DNA of 64,000 bases from Fen-1258 sp041658245. Lineage in GTDB: Bacteria; Bacteroidota; Ignavibacteria; Ignavibacteriales; Melioribacteraceae. The notes beneath the pieces were generated by a model that saw only the letters and a list, made by a program, of their open reading frames with translations, searched no databases and was not told the origin of the DNA. How positions within the stretch are numbered: position 1 is the first letter of the stretch; each line of letters starts with the position of its first letter. Position numbers and translations under genes: made by a program. The stretch spans positions 1 through 64,000 of the forward strand of contig JBBAAM010000005.1 of NCBI GenBank assembly GCA_041658245.1. Direction: 5' to 3'. Shown here piece by piece: positions 25,270 to 34,606 of the stretch.

Positions 25270-27057
25270 TTAGTCTTCCATTGTTGCGCCAATTACTTCT
25301 TGAATAGAAGTTAATCCAAGCCTCACTTTCTCAAAACCTGAATCGCGCAAACTTTTTGTCCCGTCTCTTCTTGCTTGATCGCGTAATGCTTCTTCATCAA
25401 TTTCTTCGCCAGCACGTACAATTAACCTTCTAACTTCTTTTGTAAAATAAAGAGCTTCATGTATTGCCATTCTTCCTTTATAACCGCTGTGATTACACTT
25501 CTCACAACCTACAGCATCATAAATTTCATGTCCTATCCACTCTTTTATATCGAGCCCGGATGGAAGTATATGTTCTTCGAGATTCACGATTTTCTTTTTA
25601 CAATTTTCGCATAATTTTCTGATAAGTCTTTGGGCAACAATAATGTTAATAGCATAAGCAATTAGAAATGGTTCAACACCCATCTTAAATAAACGCGCAA
25701 CTGCACTGGGTGCATCGTTTGTATGCAATGTGGAAAATGTTAAGTGACCTGTGTTAGCAAGTTTAATAGCTGTTTCGGCTGTTTCTTTATCGCGCATTTC
25801 ACCAACGAGAACAATATCCGGATCGTGACGTAAGATAGATCTGATTGCCTGCTCAAAATTCATTTTGTAACCAATCTTAAGTTGACGCGCTCCTTCGATA
25901 ACATATTCTACAGGATCTTCTACTGTTAAAACATTTTTTGTGGGATTGATTACCTGATAAAGTGCTGCAACTAATGTTGTTGATTTACCACTTCCGGTAG
26001 GTCCCGTTAAAATAATCATTCCCTGGGGTTGACTTATTGCTTTTACAAATGCTGTGTTTGCGTAACCGGTGAGGCCTAATTTTCCTAAATCCCGGATTAC
26101 TTTTCTATCATCAAGAATTCTTATTACTATACTTTCAAATTTATTTTTTAATTCTGTGCCAATTGTGGGAAGAACGGAAACTCTATAACGAATAATATGT
26201 CCATCAATTTCTCTTTGAATGAAACCATCTTGAGCACGTTCTCTTTCAAATCTGTCAAGTCCTTTTGAACGGTCTTTTACAACAGCCATTACTGCTTCGG
26301 GCAATGTATTTTCTTGAGTATGCCAAAGCATTAATTTACCATCTAAGCGAAAATGTATTTCTGTTTTGTTGCCGGACTTTGGAACAATATGAATATCGCT
26401 TACACCTTTTCGAGTTCCTTCAATAAGTGCAGCTTCTACTAAATTGATTAACGCACTTTTATTAATTTCTGCATCGAGTTCTTCTTCGTTAACTGATGTT
26501 TCATCCTGCACTACTTGAATTTCTTCTCCTGCTTCCTGAACTAATTTCAAATATTCATTTTCGGAAGCAACAAGAAGAGAAATTAATTTTTCATAGTCTT
26601 TTTTTCTGAGGTAATTTATTTCATACTTTTTAATGTTTAATGTATATGCAACCTTTGCAATATTTCTATCGGTTGGATCTACCGCGGCAAGAATTAATTT
26701 GTCTTTTTGTTTTTCATCAAATTTATAAGGAATAACACGGTGTTCTAGAAGCATTTTTTGAACTTCTTTTCCCTGACGCGTCATTAAATTTTTAATTTCG
26801 TTAATACGTTCGTCGGGTATTTCTTCGGGATGTATATTTAGTTCTTTGAAGGCATAAAGAACAGCAACTTCTCTAAATATTATATCATGATCATAACCAA
26901 ATTCGTCCACCAAAATTTGAGCAAGATTTCTTTTAAGTTTGGTTTGGTCGTTATCTTTTATTCTGAGAGATTGCTCTAAAATTTTGTGATCAATAATTCC
27001 TTTTTTTAGAAGGAGGTAACCGATCTTATCGGTCATTTCTAACTGAGCATCAATCAT
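25270..27057 (-). CDS. PilB/GspE-like assembly ATPase
   Basis: 595 residues. The N-terminal N1 domain spans about 1-160. The ATPase core has Walker A GPTGSGKSTTLVAAL, Asp box, Walker B DPDIVLVGEMRDKET and His box STLHTNDAPSAVARL. A tetracysteine zinc site CENC...GCEKCNHSGYKGR lies near the C-terminus, as in PilB/GspE. It powers pilus extension. It follows PilC by 19 bases; a 76-base gap separates it from the PilT-like gene. Confidence 0.93.
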   Translation of the reverse strand: MIDAQLEMTDKIGYLLLKKGIIDHKILEQSLRIKDNDQTKLKRNLAQILVDEFGYDHDIIFREVAVLYAFKELNIHPEEIPDERINEIKNLMTRQGKEVQKMLLEHRVIPYKFDEKQKDKLILAAVDPTDRNIAKVAYTLNIKKYEINYLRKKDYEKLISLLVASENEYLKLVQEAGEEIQVVQDETSVNEEELDAEINKSALINLVEAALIEGTRKGVSDIHIVPKSGNKTEIHFRLDGKLMLWHTQENTLPEAVMAVVKDRSKGLDRFERERAQDGFIQREIDGHIIRYRVSVLPTIGTELKNKFESIVIRILDDRKVIRDLGKLGLTGYANTAFVKAISQPQGMIILTGPTGSGKSTTLVAALYQVINPTKNVLTVEDPVEYVIEGARQLKIGYKMNFEQAIRSILRHDPDIVLVGEMRDKETAETAIKLANTGHLTFSTLHTNDAPSAVARLFKMGVEPFLIAYAINIIVAQRLIRKLCENCKKKIVNLEEHILPSGLDIKEWIGHEIYDAVGCEKCNHSGYKGRMAIHEALYFTKEVRRLIVRAGEEIDEEALRDQARRDGTKSLRDSGFEKVRLGLTSIQEVIGATMED

Positions 27058-27076
27058 CGTTTTAGCTTCCTATTTG

Positions 27077-28420
27077 TTATTTCATTACAGGTGATTTTGG
27101 ACTAATGGTTGCAGTCTCTGCAGATACAAGAGTAAGACCAATCATCACAACCATGATTACCATTGCAATTCCAACCTGTATAAGTTCAATTACATTCTTA
27201 AGTCTATACACAGTTTCGCTTTCATAATAATTAGCAAGTTGTAGAGCTGTATTTTTAATAGTACCGGTTTCTTCACCCGAATGAAATCTTGAAAGAGCTG
27301 TTTCAGTAAAAACACCGCTAGCGGTAAAAGCTTCGGTAATGCCAACACCTTTTTTTATCATTAAGGGTATAGCAACATTTTTAATTTGATGTTCAAAATA
27401 AGTATTACCAGCAGCTTCTGCTGCAATTCGTATTGGTTCAATACTTTCTGCTGATCCGCTGTATAAAGTATAAAATACTCTGCAAAATACTTCAATAAGA
27501 GTTTTATGTATCAAAGAACCCATGATTGGCATCTTGAGCAACATATGGTCTACAAAAAATTTACCTTTTTTAGTTTTACTGAATTGCCAAAATACTAACG
27601 GCGGAACAATTAAAAACAATGCGACTAACAATCCGTTGCCCATCAAAAAATCACTTATTTTAAGAGTAGCTGCGGTTAAAGTCGGAAGTTTAATATCAAA
27701 TTTCACAAATAATTTTGCCGTCTCAGGAAAAATATATCCTACATAAAATATTACAGCAAGGAAGAGAACAAAAAGTGTAACCATTGGAGTTATTAAAGCG
27801 CTTCTTAAATTCTTTCTAAATTCTTGTTGTCTTTCTAAAAACTTAGCTGTTGCTTTATACATTTCTGCCATATTACCGCTCTTAGAAGCTAACCCCAACA
27901 TGTACGCTGTAAATTTTCCAAATACAGATTGATAACGTAAAAATGTAGCTTCACTATCAGCGCCTTTTTTCATTTCATTATTGATTTGTTTTAGTGTCTC
28001 TCTCAATGTTTTATTTTCGATGTCATTAACAAGTAATGTAAGAATCTCGCTATAGGGGAGTTTTTGATCAAGAAGTTCTGCGCTAATTCTAACAAATGAA
28101 ACTATGTCTTGCTGTGGCGGTTTAAGATTAATTTCAAAAAGTTTTCTGTTGATCGAAAGTACTTCGTAACCAAGTTTTCTCAGAGCCGCAACTACTTCTT
28201 CTTTATTAAATGCGCGTTGCTCACCTCTTATTGGTTTTTCTCTTCCTTTTTTAATTTTATATAGGTAGGTGTTTTTCTTTTCTATTGATTGAACTTTGAG
28301 CTGATTTTTTTCAGCAAGTCTTTGAACTTTCTTTTTTGCCTCTGAATAAGTGGGTTCACTAAAAGAACCACTTATTACTTGTCCGTTAGATTTTTGTGCT
28401 GTAAAACGAATTTCTATCAT
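27077..28420 (-). CDS. PilC/GspF-like inner-membrane platform protein
   Basis: 447 residues. A poorly conserved N-terminal part (1-110) is followed by two T2SSF repeats: FVRISAELLDQKLPYSEIL and FCRVFYTLYSGSAESIEPI, each ahead of membrane helices at about 205-230, 258-280 and 412-436. This is the inner-membrane rotor contacted by PilB and PilT. It lies downstream of the two pilin genes, behind a terminator-like hairpin that probably lowers expression relative to pilins. Confidence 0.92.
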   Translation of the reverse strand: MIEIRFTAQKSNGQVISGSFSEPTYSEAKKKVQRLAEKNQLKVQSIEKKNTYLYKIKKGREKPIRGEQRAFNKEEVVAALRKLGYEVLSINRKLFEINLKPPQQDIVSFVRISAELLDQKLPYSEILTLLVNDIENKTLRETLKQINNEMKKGADSEATFLRYQSVFGKFTAYMLGLASKSGNMAEMYKATAKFLERQQEFRKNLRSALITPMVTLFVLFLAVIFYVGYIFPETAKLFVKFDIKLPTLTAATLKISDFLMGNGLLVALFLIVPPLVFWQFSKTKKGKFFVDHMLLKMPIMGSLIHKTLIEVFCRVFYTLYSGSAESIEPIRIAAEAAGNTYFEHQIKNVAIPLMIKKGVGITEAFTASGVFTETALSRFHSGEETGTIKNTALQLANYYESETVYRLKNVIELIQVGIAMVIMVVMIGLTLVSAETATISPKSPVMK

Positions 28421-28433
28421 AGATAAAGTTTAT

Positions 28434-28482
28434 TATTAAAAAGAAAGCCGATAATCCCAATTAGTTGAGACTACCGGCTTTC
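28434..28482 (-). terminator. Terminator-like hairpin between pilins and pilC
   Basis: On the minus strand GAAAGCCGGTAGTC pairs with GATTATCGGCTTTC, followed by CTTTTTAATAA. It lies after the second pilin stop and before pilC, so the pilins could be transcribed far more than the machinery, with limited read-through. Confidence 0.75.
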
Positions 28483-28507
28483 AATTTAACAAAATTATTG
28501 TTAAAAA

Positions 28508-28894
28508 TTAATTGTTTATCGTAGTTGATGTGATTGAATTTGCCCCTACTACCATTGTTGCTTTTACGGCACTAGTACCGTTATTTCCTTTTTCATTACC
28601 TGTTCCTACTAACGTTACAGTTTGTGCTGCTACAGTTACTGAATAAGTTCCGTTACCTGTTGTATCAAGTGCGGCAGGAATTGTCCAGCCTGTGAAAGTA
28701 TTGCCGCCGCCGGCAAGAGCTGTTGGTTTTCTGTAATGTTGTTGTGCTAGTGATGCTAAGTTTGTTAAATCTGCAATAACTCCATCACGATTAGCTTGAG
28801 AGCTGCTAGCTGTGAATACATTGATACCTACAACTACTGCGATACCAACGATAATTACACCTAGAACGATTAGTAATAATTGTTGTTGACCCAT
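28508..28894 (-). CDS. Atypical type IV pilin-like protein, second tandem copy
   Basis: 128 residues: MGQQQLLLIVLGVIIVGIAV at the N-terminus, a membrane helix to about residue 27, then an alpha-helical stalk (ANRDGVIADLTNLASLAQQHY) and a small Gly/Thr/Val-rich beta domain. The leader is only Met-Gly and the mature chain would begin QQQ, without the usual Phe at +1 and Glu at +5. The copy upstream (28952-29338) is about 82% identical (23 differences counted by eye). It has an AGGAG ribosome site and is followed by a terminator. It is probably the pilus subunit or a minor partner. Confidence 0.8.
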   Translation of the reverse strand: MGQQQLLLIVLGVIIVGIAVVVGINVFTASSSQANRDGVIADLTNLASLAQQHYRKPTALAGGGNTFTGWTIPAALDTTGNGTYSVTVAAQTVTLVGTGNEKGNNGTSAVKATMVVGANSITSTTINN

Positions 28895-28951
28895 TGTAAC
28901 ACTCCTTTAATTTGTTTGAACTTGTTATTTAAATAGTACCAGTATTGTTTT

Positions 28952-29338
28952 TTAATTATTTATGGTTGTAGAAGTGATTGAACTTGATCCAATCACCATT
29001 GTAACTTTAACGGCACTTGTTCCGTTATTACCTTTCTCGTTACCTGTTCCTACTATCGTTACAGATTGTGCAGTTACTGTAACCGCGTAAGTTCCATGAC
29101 CGGTTGTATCAAGTTCACCGGGAATTGTCCAACCTGTAAATGTATAAGCGCCGCCGCCTAAAGCTATTGGTTTTCTATAGTGTTGCTGTGCAAATGATGC
29201 TAAATTAGTTAAATCTGAGATTACACCATTTCGGTTTGCTTCTGAACTATTTGCTGTAAATAAATTGATGCCCACAATTATTGCAATACCAACAATAATT
29301 ACACCAAGAACGATTAATAATAATTGTTGTTGACCCAT
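28952..29338 (-). CDS. Atypical type IV pilin-like protein, first tandem copy
   Basis: 128 residues with the same organisation as the following gene: two-residue leader MG, then QQQLLLIVLGVIIVGIAIIVG, a stalk helix (NGVISDLTNLASFAQQHYRK) and a beta-rich head ending SITSTTINN. Charged residue Glu+5 of normal type IV pilins is missing. As the first gene of the cluster behind a 500-bp leader, it is the likely major pilin. No prepilin peptidase gene is in the window, so processing after Gly2 is inferred. Confidence 0.8.
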   Translation of the reverse strand: MGQQQLLLIVLGVIIVGIAIIVGINLFTANSSEANRNGVISDLTNLASFAQQHYRKPIALGGGAYTFTGWTIPGELDTTGHGTYAVTVTAQSVTIVGTGNEKGNNGTSAVKVTMVIGSSSITSTTINN

Positions 29339-29846
29339 TAGATATACCTCTAATCAGTAGTTATTTAATTTTTAACGACAAATTTTAAATTTATTCCAAT
29401 CGGTAAAATTTTCCATTTCAAAAATCTTATTTTCATTAAAGATTGTTTCAGTATTCAAATAACAAACCAAAATATTATTTTAAGAAAATTACTTATTACT
29501 GAGAATAATATATAAAATGATAAGAATAATACAAAACAAATTCTAAGAAGAATTTGGATAATTTTATTGAGCTGTAATTATTACCTGTATATTGTGGTAA
29601 AATCTATCAAGGTGCCTCGCCAAAATAAAAGGTAATCTACCGGTTGATAGGGCAATATTATAGGAAGAATGTGTTGAAAATAAGGTTGATTGATTGTTAA
29701 AGAGATCTATTTAGAACAATAATAATTGTTTCTTTCTTTTTTGCTGATTTGCTCACAGGTAACTTCACTATTTTCGGTTACCTTATTTATTGCGCAGTGC
29801 GACGACTCTTAACTTTATTTTGTCTTTCCTTAGGTATCATTTGATA
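29339..29846 (-). promoter_or_regulatory. Long non-coding leader of the pilin operon
   Basis: A gap of about 508 bp upstream of the pilins with no credible gene. On the minus strand CTATCAA (29650-29644) pairs with TTGATAG (29610-29604), enclosing GGTAGATTACC and GGCGAGGCACC segments that could form internal stems, and GGTAACC/GTTACC pair at about 29757-29784. The stretch probably holds the promoter and a structured 5' leader. It did not match any riboswitch consensus I know. Confidence 0.4.
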
Positions 29847-31085
29847 CTATTTAGCTAAAACCATTTTCTTTACAATTAAATTATCTCCGGTATAAAGCGC
29901 ATAAAAATAAATTCCAGATGAAAGTGTAGAACGCAGAGTGTTGAATGTAGAACTATAAGTGCCCGGCTGCTGATATTCATTCGCAAGTGTAGTTACTTCA
30001 CGACCAAGAGAATCATAAACTTTTAAAGTAACAAAACTTGCTGCCGACAATTGGTAACTAATAACAGTACTCGGATTAAATGGATTCGGATAGTTTTGAT
30101 ATAAAGTTAGTTCATTCGGAATAATATTTTCTACTGAGCTAGTCGTTTGCAAACTGGCATAGCTGGCGAGAGTTGCAATTGAAAGTTTTGCACATTTTTC
30201 AAAAAATTGTTTGTTGATAAATTGAAGAGCATCATTAGATGTGTGATAATATGCATTGAAATCCCGGTTGCTATTTATGTAAGAATAATTTTCGATAAGT
30301 AATATAGCTGAGTAATTATTATTCCAGAACGAAGAGTGATCGCTGTAAGGAATTCCGGGATTAATTAGAACAAGATTTAAACCTATTCCATATAAACCAT
30401 TAACATTTACCATTTTGTCCGCTAATTGATTTGAATTACTAATATTTCTGGAATGTACTTCAGCTAAATTATCATTATCGTTATCCCACCCGATCATATC
30501 CATATTAATTACAGCAATAATACTGTCCTTTTTCGAACTTGCTTGCTGGGCATAATAACTACTTCCGTTTGAACCAGGCTCCTCATTATCCCATAAAGCA
30601 TAAACTATTGTATAATCAGTTTGAAATTTAGAAAGAATTCTTGCCGCTTCTAATACTGCAGAAGTACCGCTTCCGTTATCATCAGCTCCGGGTGCAGCTC
30701 CAGTATAAGGTCGGCTGTCAAAGTGTGCACAGATTATTATTTTCTGATTGGGTCTTTTCTTTCCGTGTTGTATCCCGATAACATTTCCACCCCAGGCATC
30801 AAATGTCTGAAGTGAAGTTTCAAGTCCATATTTTCTTAATCGTAACTGTAAATATTCTTCAGCTACTACATTACCAGCACTTGTATAAGCACGAGATGAG
30901 ATAAATTGAGTTCCACTTGGAACGACAACAGACTTATCCCCCGTTAGCTCTTTCAGATTTTCATAGAGTGAGTCAATACTGACTGAATTGATTATTACAA
31001 TAACAGTTGGATCAGTCTGCGCAGATATGATCTCATTCATCATCGTGATAATTAAAATAAAATAGAAAATTATTTTTCTAATCAA
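29847..31085 (-). CDS. Secreted M28-family aminopeptidase with T9SS sorting domain
   Basis: 412 residues. Signal peptide 1-22. The zinc aminopeptidase core shows the M28 ligands in order: His in CAHFDSRP, Asp in GADDNGSGT, the Glu pair in DNEEPG, Asp in NMDMIG and His in SDHSSFW. The C-terminal 85 residues form a type A sorting domain (LYQNYPNPFNPSTVISYQL ... GIYFYALYTGD...KKMVLAK), cleaved during type IX secretion. It should therefore be released or surface-bound and take part in peptide degradation. It is monocistronic, with over 140 bases to the divergent Lrp gene. Confidence 0.92.
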   Translation of the reverse strand: MIRKIIFYFILIITMMNEIISAQTDPTVIVIINSVSIDSLYENLKELTGDKSVVVPSGTQFISSRAYTSAGNVVAEEYLQLRLRKYGLETSLQTFDAWGGNVIGIQHGKKRPNQKIIICAHFDSRPYTGAAPGADDNGSGTSAVLEAARILSKFQTDYTIVYALWDNEEPGSNGSSYYAQQASSKKDSIIAVINMDMIGWDNDNDNLAEVHSRNISNSNQLADKMVNVNGLYGIGLNLVLINPGIPYSDHSSFWNNNYSAILLIENYSYINSNRDFNAYYHTSNDALQFINKQFFEKCAKLSIATLASYASLQTTSSVENIIPNELTLYQNYPNPFNPSTVISYQLSAASFVTLKVYDSLGREVTTLANEYQQPGTYSSTFNTLRSTLSSGIYFYALYTGDNLIVKKMVLAK

Positions 31086-31233
31086 GATAAATCCTAAATG
31101 TTAACTACTAATCTAAAAAAGAATGATTTGAAGACAATGCAATTTTAATTCGCAGTTGTACTTGCATGTTTATTCAACTCACCTTATATTTTCAGTCAAA
31201 TTTATAGAATAACCTAAATAATTTAGATAATAT

Positions 31234-31695
31234 ATGCTTGATGGCTTAGATATAACCATTCTTAAAAAACTTCAGGAAAACGGAAGGACTAAAAGAAATG
31301 AGTTGGCGGATGCAATCGGTCTATCAATCCCTTCTTTAAGTGAACGTCTAAAAAAACTTGAAGACAATGGTGTGATTGAAGGTTACTATACAAAAGTTAA
31401 TCGGCATTCGTTCGGTTTTGATGTTATGGCTTTCGTCTCGGTAATTATGGACTCTTCAAAAAGTTATGAAAAATTTTCCGAGCTCGTAAAAAAAACTCCT
31501 GAGATCCTGGAGTGTCATGCAATTCTTGGAGAGGGTTCTCATATTCTTAAAATTGTAGTCAAAGGTTCAAAAGATTTAGAAATGCTTCTTGGTAAAATTC
31601 AATCATGGCCAGGAGTGCACCGGACAGTTACAAGTTTTGTATTATCTACTATCAAAGAGACAACAAGTTTAAACTTACAATCTAAAAAGGAGTAG
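31234..31695 (+). CDS. Lrp/AsnC-family transcriptional regulator
   Basis: 153 residues. The N-terminal winged helix-turn-helix (LDGLDITILKKLQENGRTKRNELADAIG...SLSERLKKLEDNGVIEGY) is followed by the RAM/AsnC ligand domain (VMAFVSVIMDSS...CHAILGEGSHILKIVVKG). These octameric regulators respond to amino acids. The gene is separated from glnA by only two bases, so the two are cotranscribed and the regulator probably senses glutamine or related nitrogen status (inference). Confidence 0.92.
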   Translation: MLDGLDITILKKLQENGRTKRNELADAIGLSIPSLSERLKKLEDNGVIEGYYTKVNRHSFGFDVMAFVSVIMDSSKSYEKFSELVKKTPEILECHAILGEGSHILKIVVKGSKDLEMLLGKIQSWPGVHRTVTSFVLSTIKETTSLNLQSKKE

Positions 31696-31697
31696 CA

Positions 31698-33125
31698 ATG
31701 GCAAAAGCAAATTCTCCGGCACTTAATGTGCTTTCGTATATAAAAACAAATAAGATTCAATTCGTTGATTTCAAGTTCATGGATTTTCCGGGACAGTGGC
31801 AGCATTTCTCTGTTCCGGTTAATCAATTAAATGAAGATTCTTTTGAAGACGGATTTGGTTTTGACGGTTCATCAATCCGTGGCTGGAAACATATCCATGA
31901 AAGCGATATGCTAATCATTCCGGATGCAACAACAATGTTCCTCGATCCGTTTATAACATTGCCTACAATATCTATGATCTGCGATGTATATGAACCGGCA
32001 ACAAAAGAAAAATATTCACGGTGCCCGCGTAACATTGCACAAAAAGCCGAAGCATATTTAAAATCAACAGGCATAGCTGATATAGCTTATTTCGGACCTG
32101 AAGCAGAATTTTTTGTTTTCGATGATGTACGTTTTGATTCCGGACCTAACTTTTCTTTTTATTCCGTTGATTCGATTGAAGGGAAATGGAATAGCGGGCG
32201 CGAAGAAGACCCCAATCTTGGTTACAAACCTCGTTATAAAGAAGCTTACTTTCCCGTTCCGCCAACCGATAAACTGAATGATCTTAGAAATGAAATGGTT
32301 GTTAATCTAATGAATATGGGAATTGAAGTTGAAACACAACATCACGAGGTTGCAAGCGGAGGACAATGCGAAATTGATTTGCGATTTGCGCCGTTATTAA
32401 AAGCTGCCGATCAATTATTGATGTTTAAATACGTTGTAAAAAATACTGCAAAGAAAAACGGAAAGACTGTTACTTACATGCCTAAGCCAATCTTTGGAGA
32501 TAACGGAAGCGGTATGCACGTACATACAAGTCTATGGATGAAAGGTAAACCTCTTTTTGCAGGCGGTGGTTATGCAGGATTAAGTGAAATGGCTCTTTAT
32601 TATATTGGTGGACTTTTAAAACATGCACCATCTTTACTTGCATTTACAAACCCGACAACAAATTCATACAAAAGATTAGTTCCGGGCTTTGAAGCTCCGG
32701 TAAATTTAGCATACTCACAAAGGAACAGGAGCGCTTCCATAAGAATTCCTATGTTCTCTAACAATCCTAAAACTAAACGGGTTGAGTTCCGCTGTCCGGA
32801 TCCATCAAGTAATCCTTACCTTGCTTTCTCTGCTATTATGATGGCTGGTCTTGATGGTATAAAAAATCGAATTGATCCTGGTGATCCGTTAGATAAAGAT
32901 ATTTACGATCTATCACCGGAAGAATTGAAAGACGTTCCTTCAACTCCGGATTCTCTTGGAAAAGCGCTTGAAGCTTTAGCCGATGATCATGAATACTTAT
33001 TAAAAGGTGATGTATTTACCGAAGACGTAATTAATACGTGGATTGATTATAAAATTGCCAAAGAAATAAAACCAATGGCATTACGTCCTCATCCTTTTGA
33101 ATTTGAAATGTATTTTGATGTGTAA
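31698..33125 (+). CDS. glnA: Glutamine synthetase type I
   Basis: 475 residues, the usual GSI length. It makes glutamine from glutamate, ammonia and ATP. Visible landmarks are DGSSIRGW, the metal-binding FGPEAEFFVFD, HHEVASGGQCEIDLRF, the ATP site GDNGSGMHVHTSLW, LVPGFEAPVNLAYS and the NRSASIRIP arginine loop. Tyr at about residue 403 in KDIYDLSPEE matches the adenylylation site of GSI-beta enzymes, so covalent control is possible if an adenylyltransferase exists. It follows the Lrp gene at two bases and ends at a strong bidirectional terminator. Confidence 0.97.
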   Translation: MAKANSPALNVLSYIKTNKIQFVDFKFMDFPGQWQHFSVPVNQLNEDSFEDGFGFDGSSIRGWKHIHESDMLIIPDATTMFLDPFITLPTISMICDVYEPATKEKYSRCPRNIAQKAEAYLKSTGIADIAYFGPEAEFFVFDDVRFDSGPNFSFYSVDSIEGKWNSGREEDPNLGYKPRYKEAYFPVPPTDKLNDLRNEMVVNLMNMGIEVETQHHEVASGGQCEIDLRFAPLLKAADQLLMFKYVVKNTAKKNGKTVTYMPKPIFGDNGSGMHVHTSLWMKGKPLFAGGGYAGLSEMALYYIGGLLKHAPSLLAFTNPTTNSYKRLVPGFEAPVNLAYSQRNRSASIRIPMFSNNPKTKRVEFRCPDPSSNPYLAFSAIMMAGLDGIKNRIDPGDPLDKDIYDLSPEELKDVPSTPDSLGKALEALADDHEYLLKGDVFTEDVINTWIDYKIAKEIKPMALRPHPFEFEMYFDV

Positions 33126-33150
33126 GAAAAAATTCATGAATTAAAATTTA

Positions 33151-33176
33151 AGGGCTCGTTTATTCGAGCCCTTTTT
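33151..33176. terminator. Bidirectional terminator between glnA and the rRNA methyltransferase
   Basis: AGGGCTCG and CGAGCCCT form a perfect stem around TTTATT, with a T run on the plus side and A run (T on minus) on the other. It lies between convergent genes and touches the stop codon of the minus-strand gene. Confidence 0.9.
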
Positions 33177-34605
33177 ATTTCGGTAGAATTATTTCCTGCG
33201 TTCTAAATGCTCGCGGGAATTGGCTTTTCAATCCTTCTTTGGAGGCAACTGCGGTTCCAAGAAAATAGTTTTTGTATTTAACAACTTTCTGACCGCCAAT
33301 TTGAAAATGTTTTTTAATTGTTCCACCGCTGAAATAAATATTAAGCTCGGAAATATTTTCCAGCTCAATAATATTTTTTGTGATTGATTTACCTATAACT
33401 TGAGCTGCAAGAGAGTTAAGCTGTAGGATTCCACGCTTATCAACTATACCTAATCTAGTCCCAATTCTATTAAACGCTTCAAGATGATCACTATTCCAAT
33501 CATTGTTTACAAAATGAATATCATGGTTCTTAATCAGATACTTATAATCATCAAATTTATTTCGATTTATCCCATAATAATCAGAAAGAATTTTTAGATA
33601 ATTATTTACTTTCCCGCTGGATGATTTTATCAGATCATATTTTTTTTCTTGTCTCACCGTTCGCTCTAACGGCTCGGTCTTATCAATCTTTTTCAGTTTG
33701 GCTACAAAAAAACCTTCGCTTTCAATTTCCCAAGGAAAAATCCGACGGGTTCTCTTTAACTCACTGCTAAGAATTGCATCCCCAAACTTTGCATATCCTT
33801 CATTGCTTTTAACAGGCAGATCTATTTCTTCCAGTTCAACAGGATATTTATTCAACACTTTGTTAATTATAAGTTCATTCTCTTCAAGAGTTAATGTACA
33901 CGTTGAGTAAACAATCTCTCCGCCGATCTTACACATTTTAATTGCGGCAATAAGAAGGCGCAATTGTAAGTCCGACATTGCCTCAGCTTTGCGCTGATCC
34001 CACCAATTACTAACCTCACCTTTTTTCTGAACAATTCCCAAAGCGCTGCAAGGTGCATCAACTAATATTTTATCAAATCGGTTTTCAAATTGTTTACTCA
34101 ACAATTCTCCCTTGCCGTGCATAATACCTACATTCACCAAACTCATTTTATCTACGTTAAAGACCAAACTTTTCAAACGATCAACAGAAATTTCATTAGC
34201 GATCAATGTTCCGCGGTTATTCATTAATTCCGCAAGCTGTGTTGTTTTAGAACCCGGTGCAGCACATAAATCTAAAACCGCATCAGTACTGCTTGGATTA
34301 AGAACAAGAGCCGGGATCATTGACGACAAACTTTGTATGTAATACTTGCCGAGAATAAACTCGAGAGTTTTGCTTACAACATCTCCGCCGGAGATTATAC
34401 GAAATGCATTTTTAATATTGGGAATCGGCTGGAGATAAATTCCGTAACCCTTTAATCGTTCTTCCAGATCATAATTCTCATTAAGTAAAGAAGTTCTTAG
34501 ATACGGTTTGTACTGGCTGTTGTGATACTGTTTATAATTTATTAGAAATTCTTCGCCAAAGTGCGTGCGGATATAATCTGTTATGTTGCTGCTAAGTTCT
34601 ATCAA
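33175..34605 (-). CDS. RsmB/NOP2-family RNA cytosine-C5 methyltransferase (RsmF-like)
   Basis: 476 residues. The SAM-binding core shows VLDLCAAPGSKTTQLAELM and the two catalytic cysteines in LVDAPCSALG and YSTCTLTLEEN, as in m5C rRNA methyltransferases. The C-terminal extension (about 310-476), with KYKNYFLGTAVASKEGLKS near the end, is the RsmF/YebU type of PUA-like tail. It would modify 16S rRNA; the exact site cannot be read from sequence. A small uncharacterised gene sits one base upstream. Confidence 0.9.
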   Translation of the reverse strand: MIELSSNITDYIRTHFGEEFLINYKQYHNSQYKPYLRTSLLNENYDLEERLKGYGIYLQPIPNIKNAFRIISGGDVVSKTLEFILGKYYIQSLSSMIPALVLNPSSTDAVLDLCAAPGSKTTQLAELMNNRGTLIANEISVDRLKSLVFNVDKMSLVNVGIMHGKGELLSKQFENRFDKILVDAPCSALGIVQKKGEVSNWWDQRKAEAMSDLQLRLLIAAIKMCKIGGEIVYSTCTLTLEENELIINKVLNKYPVELEEIDLPVKSNEGYAKFGDAILSSELKRTRRIFPWEIESEGFFVAKLKKIDKTEPLERTVRQEKKYDLIKSSSGKVNNYLKILSDYYGINRNKFDDYKYLIKNHDIHFVNNDWNSDHLEAFNRIGTRLGIVDKRGILQLNSLAAQVIGKSITKNIIELENISELNIYFSGGTIKKHFQIGGQKVVKYKNYFLGTAVASKEGLKSQFPRAFRTQEIILPK

Positions 34606-34606
34606 A

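Noticed and set aside
29339..29846. Known riboswitch in the pilin leader (c-di-GMP, TPP or cobalamin)
   Set aside because: None of the core consensus sequences I know could be placed; only generic stems are visible.
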